This document shows, in pieces, positions 1 to 12,080 of a stretch of DNA of 64,000 nt. This DNA is from Pinus tabuliformis (lineage: Eukaryota; Streptophyta; Pinopsida; Pinales; Pinaceae): assembly GCA_031772625.1 (NCBI GenBank), contig CM062805.1, forward strand, positions 801,131,592 through 801,195,591. The letters are read 5' to 3'. Positions within the stretch are counted from its first letter, which is position 1. Every line of letters begins with the position of its first letter. The notes below the pieces were generated by a model. The model searched no databases and had not been told where the DNA came from. It saw only the letters and a list, made by a program, of their open reading frames with translations. The translations under genes and the position numbers were made by a program.

Positions 1-3000
1 GTTATGTGCTTGTGGTAGTGCTAGAAGAAAATATAGCACATTCTAGATTTTTTTTGCCCTACAGTGTTGTTGGACCATGCTCATGTTTATGTTAGAAGTA
101 AGTCTAACAAGAACTAGATATGTTTGAAGCTATAATGTTGTTATGTTATTATTTGTGCAAAAGGAAATCTAACACTTGTTAGATTTGTTTCATCTTACAA
201 TGTTGTTATTAGGAATACACTTGAGTTTATTATAGAATGAAATTGAGCATGTGTTAGATTTCCTTTCCTTGATAATGTTGTTGTTGGCAATATGCTTGTA
301 TTTTTGCTAAAAGTAAATATAACACATGTTAGATTTTTTTCACCTTACATTGTTTTTATTTGCTTGTGTTTGAGCTAGAAGGAAATTTAGCACACACTAT
401 ATTTCTTTCAAAATGCAATGTTGTGGTTTGAAATTTGGTTATTTGTGCTAGAAAGAAACATGATAGAATTCTTTGACCTTGGAATGTTATTGGAATTTTA
501 CATGTGATTGCATTAGAAGGAAATTTAGCACACGTTAGATTTCTTTATTGCAATGTTTTTATTGACAATATACTTCATTTTGTGCTAGAACTAAATTTAG
601 TGTGTGTTATATTTCTTTAACCCTACAATGTTGTTATGTTCCTGTGTTTGTGCTAGAAGGAAATATAGCACAGGAGATTTGTTTCATCCTATAATGTGCT
701 TGTGTCTGTTAGAAAAATATGTAGCATGCGCTAGATTTCCGTGCCCTGTAATGTTGTTGTCAACATGGTTTTGTTTTTGTTAGAAGTAAATCTATCATGT
801 GCTATATTTTGTTCGTGTTACAATGTTTTTGTCTGCTTGTGTTTATACATGAAGGAAATCTAAAACACATCATATTTCTTTCACCTTGCAATGTTGTTAT
901 TGGAAATGTGCTTATCTTTGGGCTAGAAGGAAATTTTGCATGCACTAGATTTATTTTACAATGAAATGTTATTGTTAGAAATATGGTTGCTTGTGCTAGA
1001 AGGAATTTAGCATGTGTTTTGTTAAATTTAGCTTGCAATCTACTTGTGTTTGTGATAGAATGAATCCAGCATGCACTAGGCTTCTTTAGTCCTACAATGT
1101 TGTTATGTGCTTGTGTTTGTGCTAGAAGAAAATATAGCATGTGTTAGGTTTCTTTCAGATTGAAATGTGCTTGTGTCTGTGTTGGAAGAAAATTTAGCAT
1201 ATGCTAGATTTTTTATACTCTACAATGTTGTTGTTAGCAACGTGCTTGTATTTGTTGTAGACATAAATCTAACACATGCTAGATTTCTCACTCTACAATG
1301 TTGCTATGTGCTTGTGTTTGCGCTAAAAGGAAATCTAACACATGTTAGATTTTTTTTTTACTTTGCAATGTTGTTATTGCTAACATGTTTTTGTTTGGGC
1401 TAAAATGAAATCTAGCTTGTGCTAGATATGTTTTGTCATGTAATGTTGTCATTGGAAATATTTATATTTTTGTTTTAGAAGTAAATATATTGGAATTTTT
1501 TCTCACCCTACAATGTTGTTATGTGATTATGTTTGCATTAGAAGGAAATATAGTATGCATTATATTTCTTTCACCTTGTAATGTTTTTATTTGCAAGGTT
1601 CTTGTGTTTTTGATAGGAAAAAATCTAACATGTGTTAGATTTTCTTTGTTTAGTAATGTTGTTGTTGGCAATATGTTTGTGAATTTGCACAAGAAGGAAA
1701 TCTGGTATGTGTTATATTTTTTTTCACAATGCAATATTATTTTTGACAATATAGTTATTTGTGATAGAAGGAAATCAAATGTTGTCTTGCATATTTTTAT
1801 TTTGCAATATGCTTCTGTCTATGCTAGAAGGAAATTTAGCTTGCGCTAGATCTCTTTTTTTCTTGTAGTGTTGTTGTTGACAATATGCTTGTGTTTGTGA
1901 TAGAAGTAAATCTAGCACATAGTAGAATTATGAGATCTTGCAATGTTGTTACGTTCTTGTGTTTATGATAGAATGAAATATAGCATGGATTAGATTTCTT
2001 TCATCTTACAATGTTATTATTCACAATGTGTTTTTGTTTTTGCTGGAAGAAAATCTTGTGGGTACTAGATTCTTTTTGCCTTACAATTATGTTATTGGTA
2101 ATATGTCCGTGTTTGTGCTAGAAGTAAATCCAACATGTATTAGGTTTATTTAGCCATATAATAATGTTATTTTCTTAGGTTTGTGCTAGAAGAAAATATA
2201 ACATGTGTTAGATTTTCCTTTACCCTGCTGTAATGATGTTGTTCACAACATATTTGTGTTTGTGCTAGAAGCAAATCTAGCACATGTTAGATTTCTTTCA
2301 CCTACCAATGCTGATATGAGTTTTTTTTTTGTCCTCCAGAAGGAAGTGTGCAATGCTTAAATTTATGTTCCTTTCTAATGTTTTTATTGGCAATGTGTTT
2401 GTGTTTGTAATAGAAATAAATCTAGCATGTCCTACATTTAATTTTCTTTGTAATATTGTCGTTGGAAACATGTTTGTATTTTTGCTAAAAGTAATTCTAG
2501 CACATGCTAGATTTATTTCACCCTACAATGTTGTTATGTGTTTGTTTTTATGCTAAAAAGAAATTTAACTTACGATATATTTATTTCACCTTGCAATGTT
2601 TTTATTGGCAATGTGCTTGTGTTTGTGATAGAGGGTAATATAGGATGTTTTTTTTCACAATGCAATGTTGTTTTTGGAAACATGTTTATGTTTGTACCAT
2701 ATCCCATTCTTAGGCCACATATTCCATATGAAGGGCCTTCTATCATTTGAGGGTTTAACATTTTTTATATTGTAACAATAGTTTATGTAGGCATGGACTA
2801 AAACCTCATTGTTTCTAAAAGGCAATGTCAAATTACATAAACATGGTGATGTCTCAAGAAAGATTATTATTGTAATGTTTTTATTGACAATGTTTTTGTG
2901 TTTGTGATAGAAGGAAATTTAGCATGCACTACATTTAATTTACAATGCAATGTTGTTGTTGGCAATCTTCTTTTATGCAGTAGAAGGGAGTCTAGCATGT

Positions 3001-3580
3001 GTTACATTTCCATTGCCTTGGCAATATTTTTAATGACAATGTGCTTGTGTTTGTGTTAGAAGGAAAACTAGCTTGTGCTAGATTTCTTTCAGTTTGCAAT
3101 GTTTTTCTTGGAAATATGCATGTGTTCGTGATCAAAATAATTCTAGCATGTGCTCGATTTATTTCACCATACAATGTTTTTATTGGCAATATCCATGTGT
3201 TTGTGATAAAAAGAAATCTAGGATACAAATAATTCTTTTTCTTTGCAACATTCTTGTTGGCAATATGCTTGTGTTTCTGCTAGAAGTAATTCTATCACAT
3301 TCTCTATTTCTTTTACCTTGCAATGTTGTTATGTGTTTTTCTTTGTGCTAGACGAAGATCTAGAAGAAAATCTAATAATTGCCATGGTTAATTTTCTTTC
3401 ATTGTTTTTTGATTTTATGGTTTCTAAAGCAAGCTAAGAATATACATGGCTATAAAAGATAATTTTTTTGTAAATATGATGTTGTTGTAGTCTCTACAGT
3501 GTTATTTATTTATTCACAATGTAATGATTTTTGGAAATGTGTTTATGCTTGTGCTGGAAAGAAAGCTAGTAGTTGATAAC
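1..3580. repeat. Degenerate minisatellite array, unit about 70-80 bp
   Basis: The whole stretch is built from diverged head-to-tail copies of one unit. Each reads roughly AATGTTGTTATTGGCAATAT, then GCTTGTGTTTGTGCTAGAAG, then GAAATCTAGCACATGCTAGA and TTTCTTTCACC. Some units lack the TTGGCAATA segment and are about 10 bp shorter. I estimate more than 40 copies, with a unique-looking interruption at about 2,697-2,860. Each unit contains an inverted repeat (AAATCTAGCA/TGCTAGATTT). Short open frames on both strands here are translations of the repeat, with recurring peptides, and I do not regard them as genes. The last copies, near 3,505-3,580, are very diverged. Confidence 0.85.
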
Positions 3581-3799
3581 TTGCCTATAGTCACGATTAA
3601 AAGAACATAATAAATTATTTGGGTGTTCTCTTTTTCTAATCAACACCATGATTAGCTATTATTGTGAGTTCTATGCTTGTTATTGTTCTTGTTCATTTTT
3701 GTTACACATATAATGATGCAATTAGTTATAATATTTATAAATCCATACTTTCTTTAATAATTCGAAACTATTTTAATAATTTTTTACTTTTTATTTATT

Positions 3800-5275
3800 T
3801 ATTATTATCAAAAACCATAGACTATGAAGTTAGTGAGAATTCAAAGGAAGAATCCAAGGAAGAAGGATGTTCAAGAAACATGACACCAAAATATTTAAAT
3901 GGTATGACAATTTTATAATTAGTTTATACTTTGTTACAATGGTTAGACATTATGCTAATAAATGGTTTTTGATTAGCTTATATTTATTATTTTATCAGGT
4001 TGATGATGAAATGTTGTGCACCTTCTTCGAGTGTCCAATTAGAATTTTTTCTGATAAAAAAATTCTCTTATATCTTGATCAACCTATTTGGGATAAATGG
4101 TACACTGTTTTTAACTGTTACCAACGAGGAACATTAAAGTGTTCTCCAAGTCAACCTGATTTTGAGAACTACAAGAGAAATAGTTTACACAATTTGATAA
4201 CATGTACTCTTCGGCCCGTCAGGGATTGACCATGGAAGAAATTTATTCAGTAGCAGATAAGTTATTGGATGAAACACTTGGTTTTTTATTCCACTTAATC
4301 ATCCAACAAATGCCACAAAATTAAAAGATTATTGTTCTAAATTGAAAACCAACAGAACATTATTGGAGGCAATGGTTACATATTGTCAAAGTCATGATGA
4401 GAAATTGAATGAGAATACTTTTACCACATTCAACATTCTTGAGAATTATGAAATTAATGATATTATATTTTCCAACTTTTGCAACATGGTGGAAGGGTAT
4501 ACTTATGTAAAAAGAACAAATAATACAAAGATAGAGTTCCTTTCTCAGCAAGCATGTGGATTCCTGGACAGAATGATAAATGGATCAACAAGTGTTCAAC
4601 GGGTTGACAACAATTTTGAATTTGGTTGTCATTTTTGGGGCTTTGATATTTTTTCAACGCTTTGCACTTTTTTCCAATGTCAATTGCAAGCAGTTTTATA
4701 TACCAACCTTATTGTTTCGGATACACTTGCTTTGAAAAAAGAACCATTCAACAAGGATATAATATTGATTTTTTTCGATTTCTTATGGAAAAAATGAGTT
4801 GAATGACTTTACTACAGTGCTCTTAGTAGAACTTTGGTTTTGTAATGATGTACGCAATTTTTTGGAAATTGCCATAAAGAACTCCAAGATCAACTATAAA
4901 ATGACTAGTGGCATTTATGAATATAAGTCTCAAAACAGGTATAGTTATGATATAGTTTTTACTATACATTTCTATACTTAAGAATTAAAAATTTTGGAAG
5001 CTTCAAAATACTCTCACACATTTGAAGACACATTTGACAAAAATGGGAGAGATTATGATTTCTGAATGGATTTATTGGAAAAACACCAACAATGTAGTGA
5101 TGCAAAAGTGGTTATTACTCTTTATGTGGGGACAAATTTAATCAAGGCTTGTTGTACATATGGAAGAAGAATTGCATGTGTTGTGAAAACATAGTCACAA
5201 AGGTTAATTATGTTGAATAATTACAAATATTTTCAACTATCAAATCCAGGATTTATTAACTTAGGAAATTCAGGT
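3800..5275 (+). pseudogene. Decayed multi-exon coding region, family not recognised
   Basis: Coding-like pieces alternate with AT-rich introns. An acidic exon, roughly 3,815-3,898, ends at a GTATGA donor. The next begins after TTTTATCAG near 3,998 with VDDEMLCTFFECP. A long open piece follows at 4,342-4,797, continued in other frames at 4,799-4,981 and about 5,020-5,274, where the frame ending in NPGFINLGNSG meets a GTACTAC donor. Successive pieces need frame changes and contain stops (for example TGA after PVRD near 4,227), so this is probably a pseudogene or a gene with more introns than I can place. No domain is recognised. Its position upstream of the repeated exon block and the FCP1-like domain suggests it is the N-terminal part of the same former gene, which is inference. 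Confidence 0.35.
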
Positions 5276-5309
5276 ACTACAGTTTCTTTGTTGTTTCTCT
5301 TATAATACT

Positions 5310-6270
5310 TTGGATAATATTTTGTTTATATTTTTAATTGTCAAAGTGTTTACTAAAATGACTAATGATAGAGATTCTAAAACAAAGAATGATGAATGTG
5401 GGAAGAAAAAAAACAATCAATATAGTGCTTATGATGTTGAAAAAAGTTTAGAAATGGAAACAAGAGGAGAAGAAGTTATCATACCAGGTACATAATTTGT
5501 TTGGTTGTTGCTCTTGTTACTTTTTGAATTTATTTAATTTCCATATTTATAACATTTTTGGATGTCTATTATAGGGAATTATGAGAAAATGAAGTTAATC
5601 AAGACAATGACCATGGAATGACGGGGATAGAAATGGGTATTAATCATTGTAACTCTTTTTATTTATTTTTAATCTAAATTATTATTTTTACTATCGTGAA
5701 TAATAGCATTTCATTTGTTTATTATAGTTGGAAATAAAGAGAATGAATATAGTGACTAAGGGAATGTCCCACAAAACTCCAATCAAGACCAAAATATTAT
5801 ATGTACAATTAAAGATAATTCATTTTTTGTATAGTTCTTTAATGAATTTTGTTCATTGTCACAATTTATAATATTTTTTTATGTTTATTATAGAGACAAG
5901 CAAGGAGAAAAAATACATTGATCAAATGAATGTGAAACAAAGCTTTAATCAAGGACAAAATATAATATGAGGTACTTATAATTTGTCCACTTGTTTTCCT
6001 TATTATTTAATAATTTTATTCATTTTCACAATTCAAAATATTTTATATGTTTAATTTAGAGAAAAATAAAGGTAACAAAGATGATGATGAGGTGCAAAGT
6101 TACAAATATGAAGATAATGTCATATCAAATACTTATAACTTTTCTTCTTATTTATTTTATTATTCTTTGAACTCTAATGCTTGTAACTACCATAACATTG
6201 TACATGTTTATTATAGGAACTAATAGAAAGGACAAAAAAACAATCAAAATAATGTTAAAAGTGTGTGTGG
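5310..6270 (+). repeat. Tandemly multiplied exon-intron module, about 6 copies
   Basis: A short Asn/Gln/Lys/Glu-rich exon of about 60-80 bp is followed by an AT-rich intron, and the pair recurs. Candidate exons begin after TATTATAG-like acceptors at 5,575, 5,728, 5,894, 6,060 and 6,217, giving spacings of 153, 166, 166 and 157 bp. A related exon ends at the CCAGGTACAT donor near 5,489. Copies encode related peptides such as NKENEYSD, NQDQNII and SFNQGQNII, and several have in-frame stops. The introns resemble each other as well (TTTTATTCATTTTCACAATT and variants), so whole exon-plus-intron units were duplicated. The block probably encoded a repetitive linker upstream of the phosphatase-like domain. 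Confidence 0.6.
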
Positions 6271-6537
6271 GTGTGTTTCTTTTTAAAGGTTTCATTATTA
6301 ATGTTTTTCTTGGTATTGGTATTTGATTGAATGTTTAATAAGAAGTACTATTGGTAGTTTATTGAATGTTTAATATGTTTACTCCAAGTTCTATCAAGAT
6401 GATAAAAGAAATTATTATTTCATCTATAAATAATGAAAAAACCACTAAAGGTAAGTGTATTGTTTCAACAATTTATTTAGTAATTTTTGTAACATGAATA
6501 AAATGGTTTGACTAGATTATTTGTCATTGTGTTGCAG

Positions 6538-7154
6538 CCAAAATAATTGAAAATAAATTAGTTATTTTTGAATTAAAGGACATTTTTTTATCAGAGCATC
6601 GATGATGAAGCAACAAACAAAGGGCATATTTAGAAAATGGGAATTGATGTTGATTACACAATAGAGAAAAAATTATTTTGGATTCATCCACATGCAAAAA
6701 CATTTTTTCATATGTGTTTCAAAAATGAATATCTTGACATCACAATTTGGACAACAGCTTTGAAACAAAGCACAACAAGAGTTTTAGAAAAGTTGGTTTC
6801 AGAAACATTCAAGATAAACTTGTGTTTATGTGGACTTCTTAAGATTGTAAACCACAAAAGGGACATAAGGTCATTGACAATCCAAGCAAAGTTATATGCA
6901 CTAAATCATTGAAAAAAGTGTTGGAAATGCATACCCAATATGATGCAACCAATACTATTATAGTGGATTGTTCACTTCAGAGCGTGAAAGATAATCCCAA
7001 AGAAAATGTGATTCTTGCCCCTCCATTCATTGGAACAAATCAAGAGGATAATTGGTTGTTCGATGAGCTATGCAGAATGTTGCATAAACTCAAGAAGGCT
7101 ATAGATGTGCGAGCTACTTTAAAAGATGTTCAATTACATTTAGAAGTACCTTGA
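6538..7154 (+). pseudogene. FCP1/NIF-type phosphatase-like domain, copy 1 (decayed)
   Basis: After a good acceptor (TTGTGTTGCAG, ending 6,537) the frame reads KLVIFELKDIFL, which aligns with the DxDx(T/V) strand of the FCP1 homology (NLI-interacting-factor, HAD superfamily) domain. Both catalytic Asp positions are Glu and Lys. The 6,637-6,912 frame gives IHPHAKTFFHMCF and ITIWTTAL, matching the family's RPxxxEFLxxCF and IW(S/T)(S/T)A blocks. The 6,909-7,154 frame gives NTIIVDCSLQSVKDNP, APPF and DNWL, matching the LLIDDSPxKxxxNP block and C-terminus. A TGA near 6,602, a TAA at 6,840-6,842 and a frame change near 6,840-6,910 break it. FCP1-type proteins dephosphorylate the RNA polymerase II tail or other phosphoproteins in the nucleus. 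This copy cannot be catalytic as it stands. Confidence 0.6.
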
Positions 7155-8090
7155 TATGCCCTATGTCTATTTCATGTTATTATATGTATTATATCATGAA
7201 TTATTAGTTTTATTTCACAACACTAATAAAATAATTGTTGATTTGGTTTGTCATTACTAAAAGAAAAATACTTTTATTTTCCTTATTTTTGGTGAGATAT
7301 TGTGTTGATAATAATTATTGATTTGAATAGCCATTTAATGTTTTCATATCAAAATTTCCCATGCTATAGAATTTTTTACAATGGATTACATTAAATGTAA
7401 AAATTAATAGATAACTGGTATATTTTTTTGAATTAGATTATTACAATTATTTGTTTTAATTTTGGTTTAAGTTATCATTATACCTCTTAGAAATTAGTAA
7501 TGTGAAGGATGGCCCATTGTATTTTTATAACATTTTTTAATCCATATAAGTTGAAAAACTATATTAGGTTGTACATAGCACCAACAATAAACATACAATT
7601 TGTACTAAAAGAAGCACCAAAAGAAACTAATGTAGAGACCCTAGATATTAGCATATAAATAATTAGGTTTGAAATTTAAAAATTGTATTATATTGTATGT
7701 GGAAATTAATATATAATTTATTTGTTTACTTTCACTAGACCATTGTAATTATATTTTTCAATTGCAATTAAAGAAATCATTATAAGTATTAAAATCAATG
7801 ATTTAAATGGTGGGCCAACGCGTTCTTAGAATATTTTTATTCCATACAAATTAAATAAAGATATTATGTTGTATGTATAATGTAAACCTATAATTAGTTT
7901 GTTCATTTTATTGGGGCCATTGTATTTATATTTTGTGATTACTATTAACTCATTGTAAAATTCCCTTTGCATACAAAAGGAAATAATTCATAATAAATAT
8001 TAACATCATTTTTAAATTGGTAGGTTTTTATGTCCTTAATCAATGAAGTGTTGAAGTGGAGATAAGTTAATATCATACATGTGGTTGCAA
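7155..8090. repeat. AT-rich noncoding DNA with diverged internal repeats
   Basis: No coding region is visible. Diverged copies of a roughly 200-300 bp segment recur, starting near 7,380, 7,680 and 7,860. Each has a TTAATATATAATT-like start, a CCATTGTA(A)TTATATTTT block, then ATCATTATA and TTTTTATTCCATAC blocks. This separates the two phosphatase-like copies and could be a former intron or intergenic spacer. Confidence 0.35.
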
Positions 8091-8101
8091 TGTAGATGCA
8101 G

Positions 8102-8657
8102 ATGAGCATTACTACAAATCAAAAGATGCTGATATTTGAAATGGAAGGAGTATTCTTCCAATCATATGCCAAAGATGAACTAAATTTTCATATTCAAAGA
8201 GAACCAGATTGGCAGTTTGGTGATGGGTCCTATTTTTTAAGGCCTTTCCAGTGAAGTATGAAAATGTTGCTTAAACAATTATGATGTCGTAATATGGACA
8301 TTAAATGTCACTGACAAGTACATCTGAAAAGTACTATAAAAATCAAATATTGATATAGAGGACTTTAAATTTGCACAGTACAGGTCTCATTGTCATTTGC
8401 AAACAAAATTGGATGCAGGGAGAACAAGACAATTTTATGAGAAAACGTTGACTGATGTGTGGTCCCAATATGGGGATAATTATGAAGAATCAAATGTATT
8501 GCTAATAGATACAACAAAGCATACTTCTCAATTCATTGGATATCTATTAAACCACATGCTGATAAAATCCTACACAGGAAAAGAGCAAGATACTTGGCTT
8601 ACACAAGTTTTATTCCCCTTTCTTAAGACACTTCATCTTATAAATAAAAAACATTAG
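8102..8657 (+). pseudogene. FCP1/NIF-type phosphatase-like domain, copy 2 (decayed)
   Basis: A second copy of the same domain starts after a GATGCAG acceptor (ending 8,101). The frame reads KMLIFEMEGVFFQSYA, the DxDx(T/V) strand with Glu at both Asp positions, and continues to SYFLRPF before a TGA near 8,253. In another frame NYDVVIWTLNV matches the FxVxIWSSAxxxNV block. The open stretch 8,397-8,657 reads LTDVWSQYG, then ESNVLLIDTTKHTSQF and ending DTWLTQVLFPFLKTLH, matching the C-terminal half of the domain. Two frame breaks are visible. Both domain copies share the loss of catalytic Asp and have similar block spacing, so they probably arose by local duplication. Confidence 0.6.
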
Positions 8658-8879
8658 TACATTCGAATGTTCAATAGAACATGTACTTCATTGTATTGGA
8701 TGGAGATAATTTCCTTTATAAATTTGTTGAAAAGTACATTCCAAAATTTTGATACATTTTGGACATAGATTTTGTTGAATCAATTTGTATGATTTTATAT
8801 TTTTTGAAATATATGGGAATTGCCAATTATATTAATATGTATATTTCTTATTATTTATAATTTCTTTTGCAATGACTTT

Positions 8880-9973
8880 GTTGTATCGATTTTTTCTAAA
8901 ATTTGTGCATGCATTCTTAAATAAATTGTTTGTCATTTAAATTATCTTGCATGAACCATCAAGTCATTTTATTTTTAATGACGTATGTGTACTTATATGC
9001 ATCAATAATCATAATATATAAATGTGAAATATAAGTTTTGAAATAGAAATCCTTGCAAACAAAGGTGTAATTATTGTTAAAGAAAGTATAATAATTTACT
9101 TGATAAATGTTATGTGCACTATTCACTATTCACAATGCATTATTCACTATTAAGGCCAATGGGAAATGTGTGATAGGTGAATGATTTGAACTTTTTGAAG
9201 CATAAGATATGTGATTTCTTAATCCATAATTTTCATAAATTTATATGCCTAAATCAATTAATGGTTGTAACTACAATCATATCATATTGAAAATCAATAA
9301 GGCACAAAGTAAGTTATTCATTGTTTACATATAAAATGCACTAATATGAGTGCATAAATGTGATTTTTAATTTTTCAGATAAAAATATATTGTAAATAAT
9401 TTAGCATTTATTTAAAAAAAACATATAATTAATGATAATGTTTGCTAAGTGGAATATAAAGGTTTGATTAGACACTATCATGGATGAATTATGTATTTGA
9501 ACTGTAAGGCATCTAATTTCATTACTTAAAGTTAATTTTTTGTAAATTTGTATTTTAAATAAATTGAAATCATATGATTTGAGGTAAAATTATATTATTG
9601 ACTTGTACTTAGTTATCTCCATTAATATGATTGTATAAATGTGATATATAATATTTGTATACTATGATGCATTTCTTACAAAAATAAGTCTGATAATTTG
9701 TTGATAATAAGTATTAAGTGGACACTTTAGGCTAGTGGGTGATGGCTCATAGGTGAATACTACTCGTTAAATTGTAGGGCATTTGATTTTTAATCCATAA
9801 CTTTTTTTTTTATATATATTCTTAAATCGACTATTTGTTTATGCAATCATCTCATCTCACATAATTTAATAAGGAATCGATTTATTGACTTGTATTTCGT
9901 TATCACTTAATTTATTAAGAGTGTATTAATGTCATATTATATTGCTTTAAACAAAACTCTATGTAAAGAAAAA
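8880..9973. repeat. Satellite-like array, left part (period about 290 bp)
   Basis: Diverged tandem units carry recognisable blocks: ATAAATGTGA(C/A/T)AT (near 9,020, 9,355, 9,636 and, altered, 9,927), (C/T)CATGTAAA, a CATAAGACAT-like block followed by TGATTTT, and AATTCTTAAAT(A)AATT(A)TTTGT. Spacing between equivalent blocks is about 280-340 bp. The array is cut by element C at 9,974 and resumes on its other side at 18,783 in phase. The 8,660-8,880 stretch before it is AT-rich with nothing recognisable. Confidence 0.6.
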
Positions 9974-12080
9974 TGATGGGACCATCCCAAAACTTTTATA
10001 AACTATCGTATGGGAATAATTTTGTAATGTTTATTTGGTTGATTAAATCATGTGGTAATGAATACACGTGGGTGAAATACAAATTGGATATTTTGGGTTT
10101 TTGGTTGATGTGGCATTCAATTAAGCGATAATGAAAGGTACTTGCCTTGGAGTTTTCGCTTCCCTCTCAACCCTATGCTTGTTCCCTTTGTTCATTGGTC
10201 TTTTCGGTCATTTGTTGTTGCCCATCGAGGGTTTACTCCACAGTGCTCTGCAAGGTCTTGGTGGGCAGCTATGCTGCAAGTCTTGGGCGCGCTTTTGGTT
10301 GCTCTTTGATATGAATGTGTTGGTCTTTAATCCCTGGTTCGTTGACAGTTGTGGCTCGTCCTATGGTTGCCTGGGTAAGACCTCTGTTGTGTTTTGGTTT
10401 CCTTCTGCCATGAGTTCTACAGGCTGCCGTATGTCAACTCATGCACTGGTATCGATCATTCGGGTTAGCAACTCAATGTTTGTTTGCTTCTAAGTTTGGC
10501 TCGATGACTTTCTTCTGTCTCCGGCTTAACACACAGGTAATTTCTCTTTCTCTTGTTTCAACTTATGAGTTTCCTTCCATAGTTCCTGACCTGGATTGCT
10601 CCTTGATCTCCACAGTCAGTCGGCGCTGTTGGTGGGATGCCTGTCTTTGGCCTCACTACAAACTCTCAGGTAATTGTTTACAATTTCAATGTTTTGGTTT
10701 TTCCTTTCTAGCTCTATACTTCCACTTTTGCTGCAATGTATCTGCTAACACTTGTGTATCATGGCTGTGCAGGTGTTAAGGGTTTGCTGTTGGAGGGTTT
10801 GGCCATACACGTCTCGGTTTTGTCTGGTAGGCTCTGCCTCTTCGAACTTCTTTTAGTCTTCATTTTGGTTCTTTAACTCCGTCTTCAAGTTGGATGGGTT
10901 TTTCACCCCGTTGCTTGTCGAATGGCTCACTGTGAGCGATGCTCGATGGCTCTGGAATTCTGGGCTTCCACTATGTCTTGACTGCAACCTTCTGTTTGTA
11001 ACTGCAAATTTGTTCTAAACCCTCACCTAGGGTTTTGTAATTCTAGGGTCTAGGTATCTATGTTGTGTATGAATATTGTGGTTGAAACCCTCGCCTAGGG
11101 TTTATAGCTCTTGGTTTGAACATTCACGGCTTTGTTTTGACAGTTCTATTATGTAATTGTAGTACACTGGACTTTGGAATTTTGGAAGGAAATTCTTCTA
11201 AGAAATGTAATAATATTAGATTTGGATTTACCTGAATTACATTCGCTATTTGTTTGCTCTGAATTTCATAGTCAGAGCTGCTATTATGCATCTTTAGTTT
11301 GCTTGAGATATGATGTGTAAATGTACACGAACACTGTAGCTATGCTAGCAATTTTTATATGGATGTCAAATTAAGTGTATCGTGGAAACTCTCGCTCGGC
11401 CTGTAGGTGTTTGGCCTGTACTAAACCCTGGTTGTACCACTCCTAGTCTATTTTCGATGTTTGCTTCGAATGAATTACAAACCCTCATACTGTGTTTGCT
11501 CCTCGATCTCGCTACAAGAACTAGATCTTTCTCTCAGGAAACAAAAAGAATTTATTTTGAAGAATCTACGTATGATTAGTTGTATGCTCAGGTAATCATC
11601 AAACGGAAAACATAAATTATAGTAGACATACAGATGGACATAACTTTGATTTCTCTGTTGTTATTTTTATTTGAGTGCGAGAGATATTGAACTGAACCCC
11701 TTACATGATTTGTCCTATTACATTTATGTGTTTCCAGTTCCAGTTAATGAAACTGTACAGTTTCTTTTCAGTTACAAACTTTTACAATTACTTGGTTACT
11801 ATTCATTCGTTCTATCTTATGACAAGATTTACCTTAAGATACATTTGTTTTTTCTCTTTTAAAATAATAGGGCAATCATTAATCCCTGACTTGCTAACAA
11901 CAGACAAACAAATAACCTTAACTGATCAACTACCCTTAACTAAGTTGGAAATTAAAATAGAATAGAAAATCCTATCTACTATTTTTTCAACCAACATAAA
12001 GATGAATAAAAGTAAACTCAACTTTTTGACCTGGCAGAGACCGATACCCAGTCATGGTGCCTGAGTTGGATGCTCCTGCA
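9974..12080 (-). repeat. Element C 3' LTR
   Basis: This starts TGATGGGACCATCCC and ends CTCCTGCA on the plus strand, so on the element strand it begins TGCAGGAGC and ends in CATCA. It matches 16,677-18,782 over its length with scattered substitutions. The last codons of the element's integrase frame run into it from the internal side (stop at 12,052-12,054). Small open frames inside it recur in the other LTR and are not considered genes. Confidence 0.9.
11020..11110 (-). promoter_or_regulatory. Telobox-like motifs in element C LTR
   Basis: Two AAACCCTAGG motifs on the minus strand lie about 65 bp apart, each facing a mirrored GAGGGTTT. The same pair is in the other LTR near 17,720-17,810. 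AAACCCTA teloboxes occur in plant promoters of growth-related genes. Their placement in an LTR suggests promoter use, but that is inference. Confidence 0.35.

Noticed and set aside
1167-1849. Open frames with recurring hydrophobic peptides in the first 3.4 kb
   Set aside because: They translate the minisatellite unit, occur on both strands with repeated peptides, and lack any domain.
1-3580. CRISPR-like array
   Set aside because: Spacing is regular but the whole unit is repeated and diverged, with no constant repeat plus unique spacers, and the context is a plant nuclear genome.
10131-10779. Open frames of 112-120 residues within element C's 3' LTR
   Set aside because: The same sequence in the other LTR is broken by stops, the composition is not protein-like, and they lie in promoter DNA.
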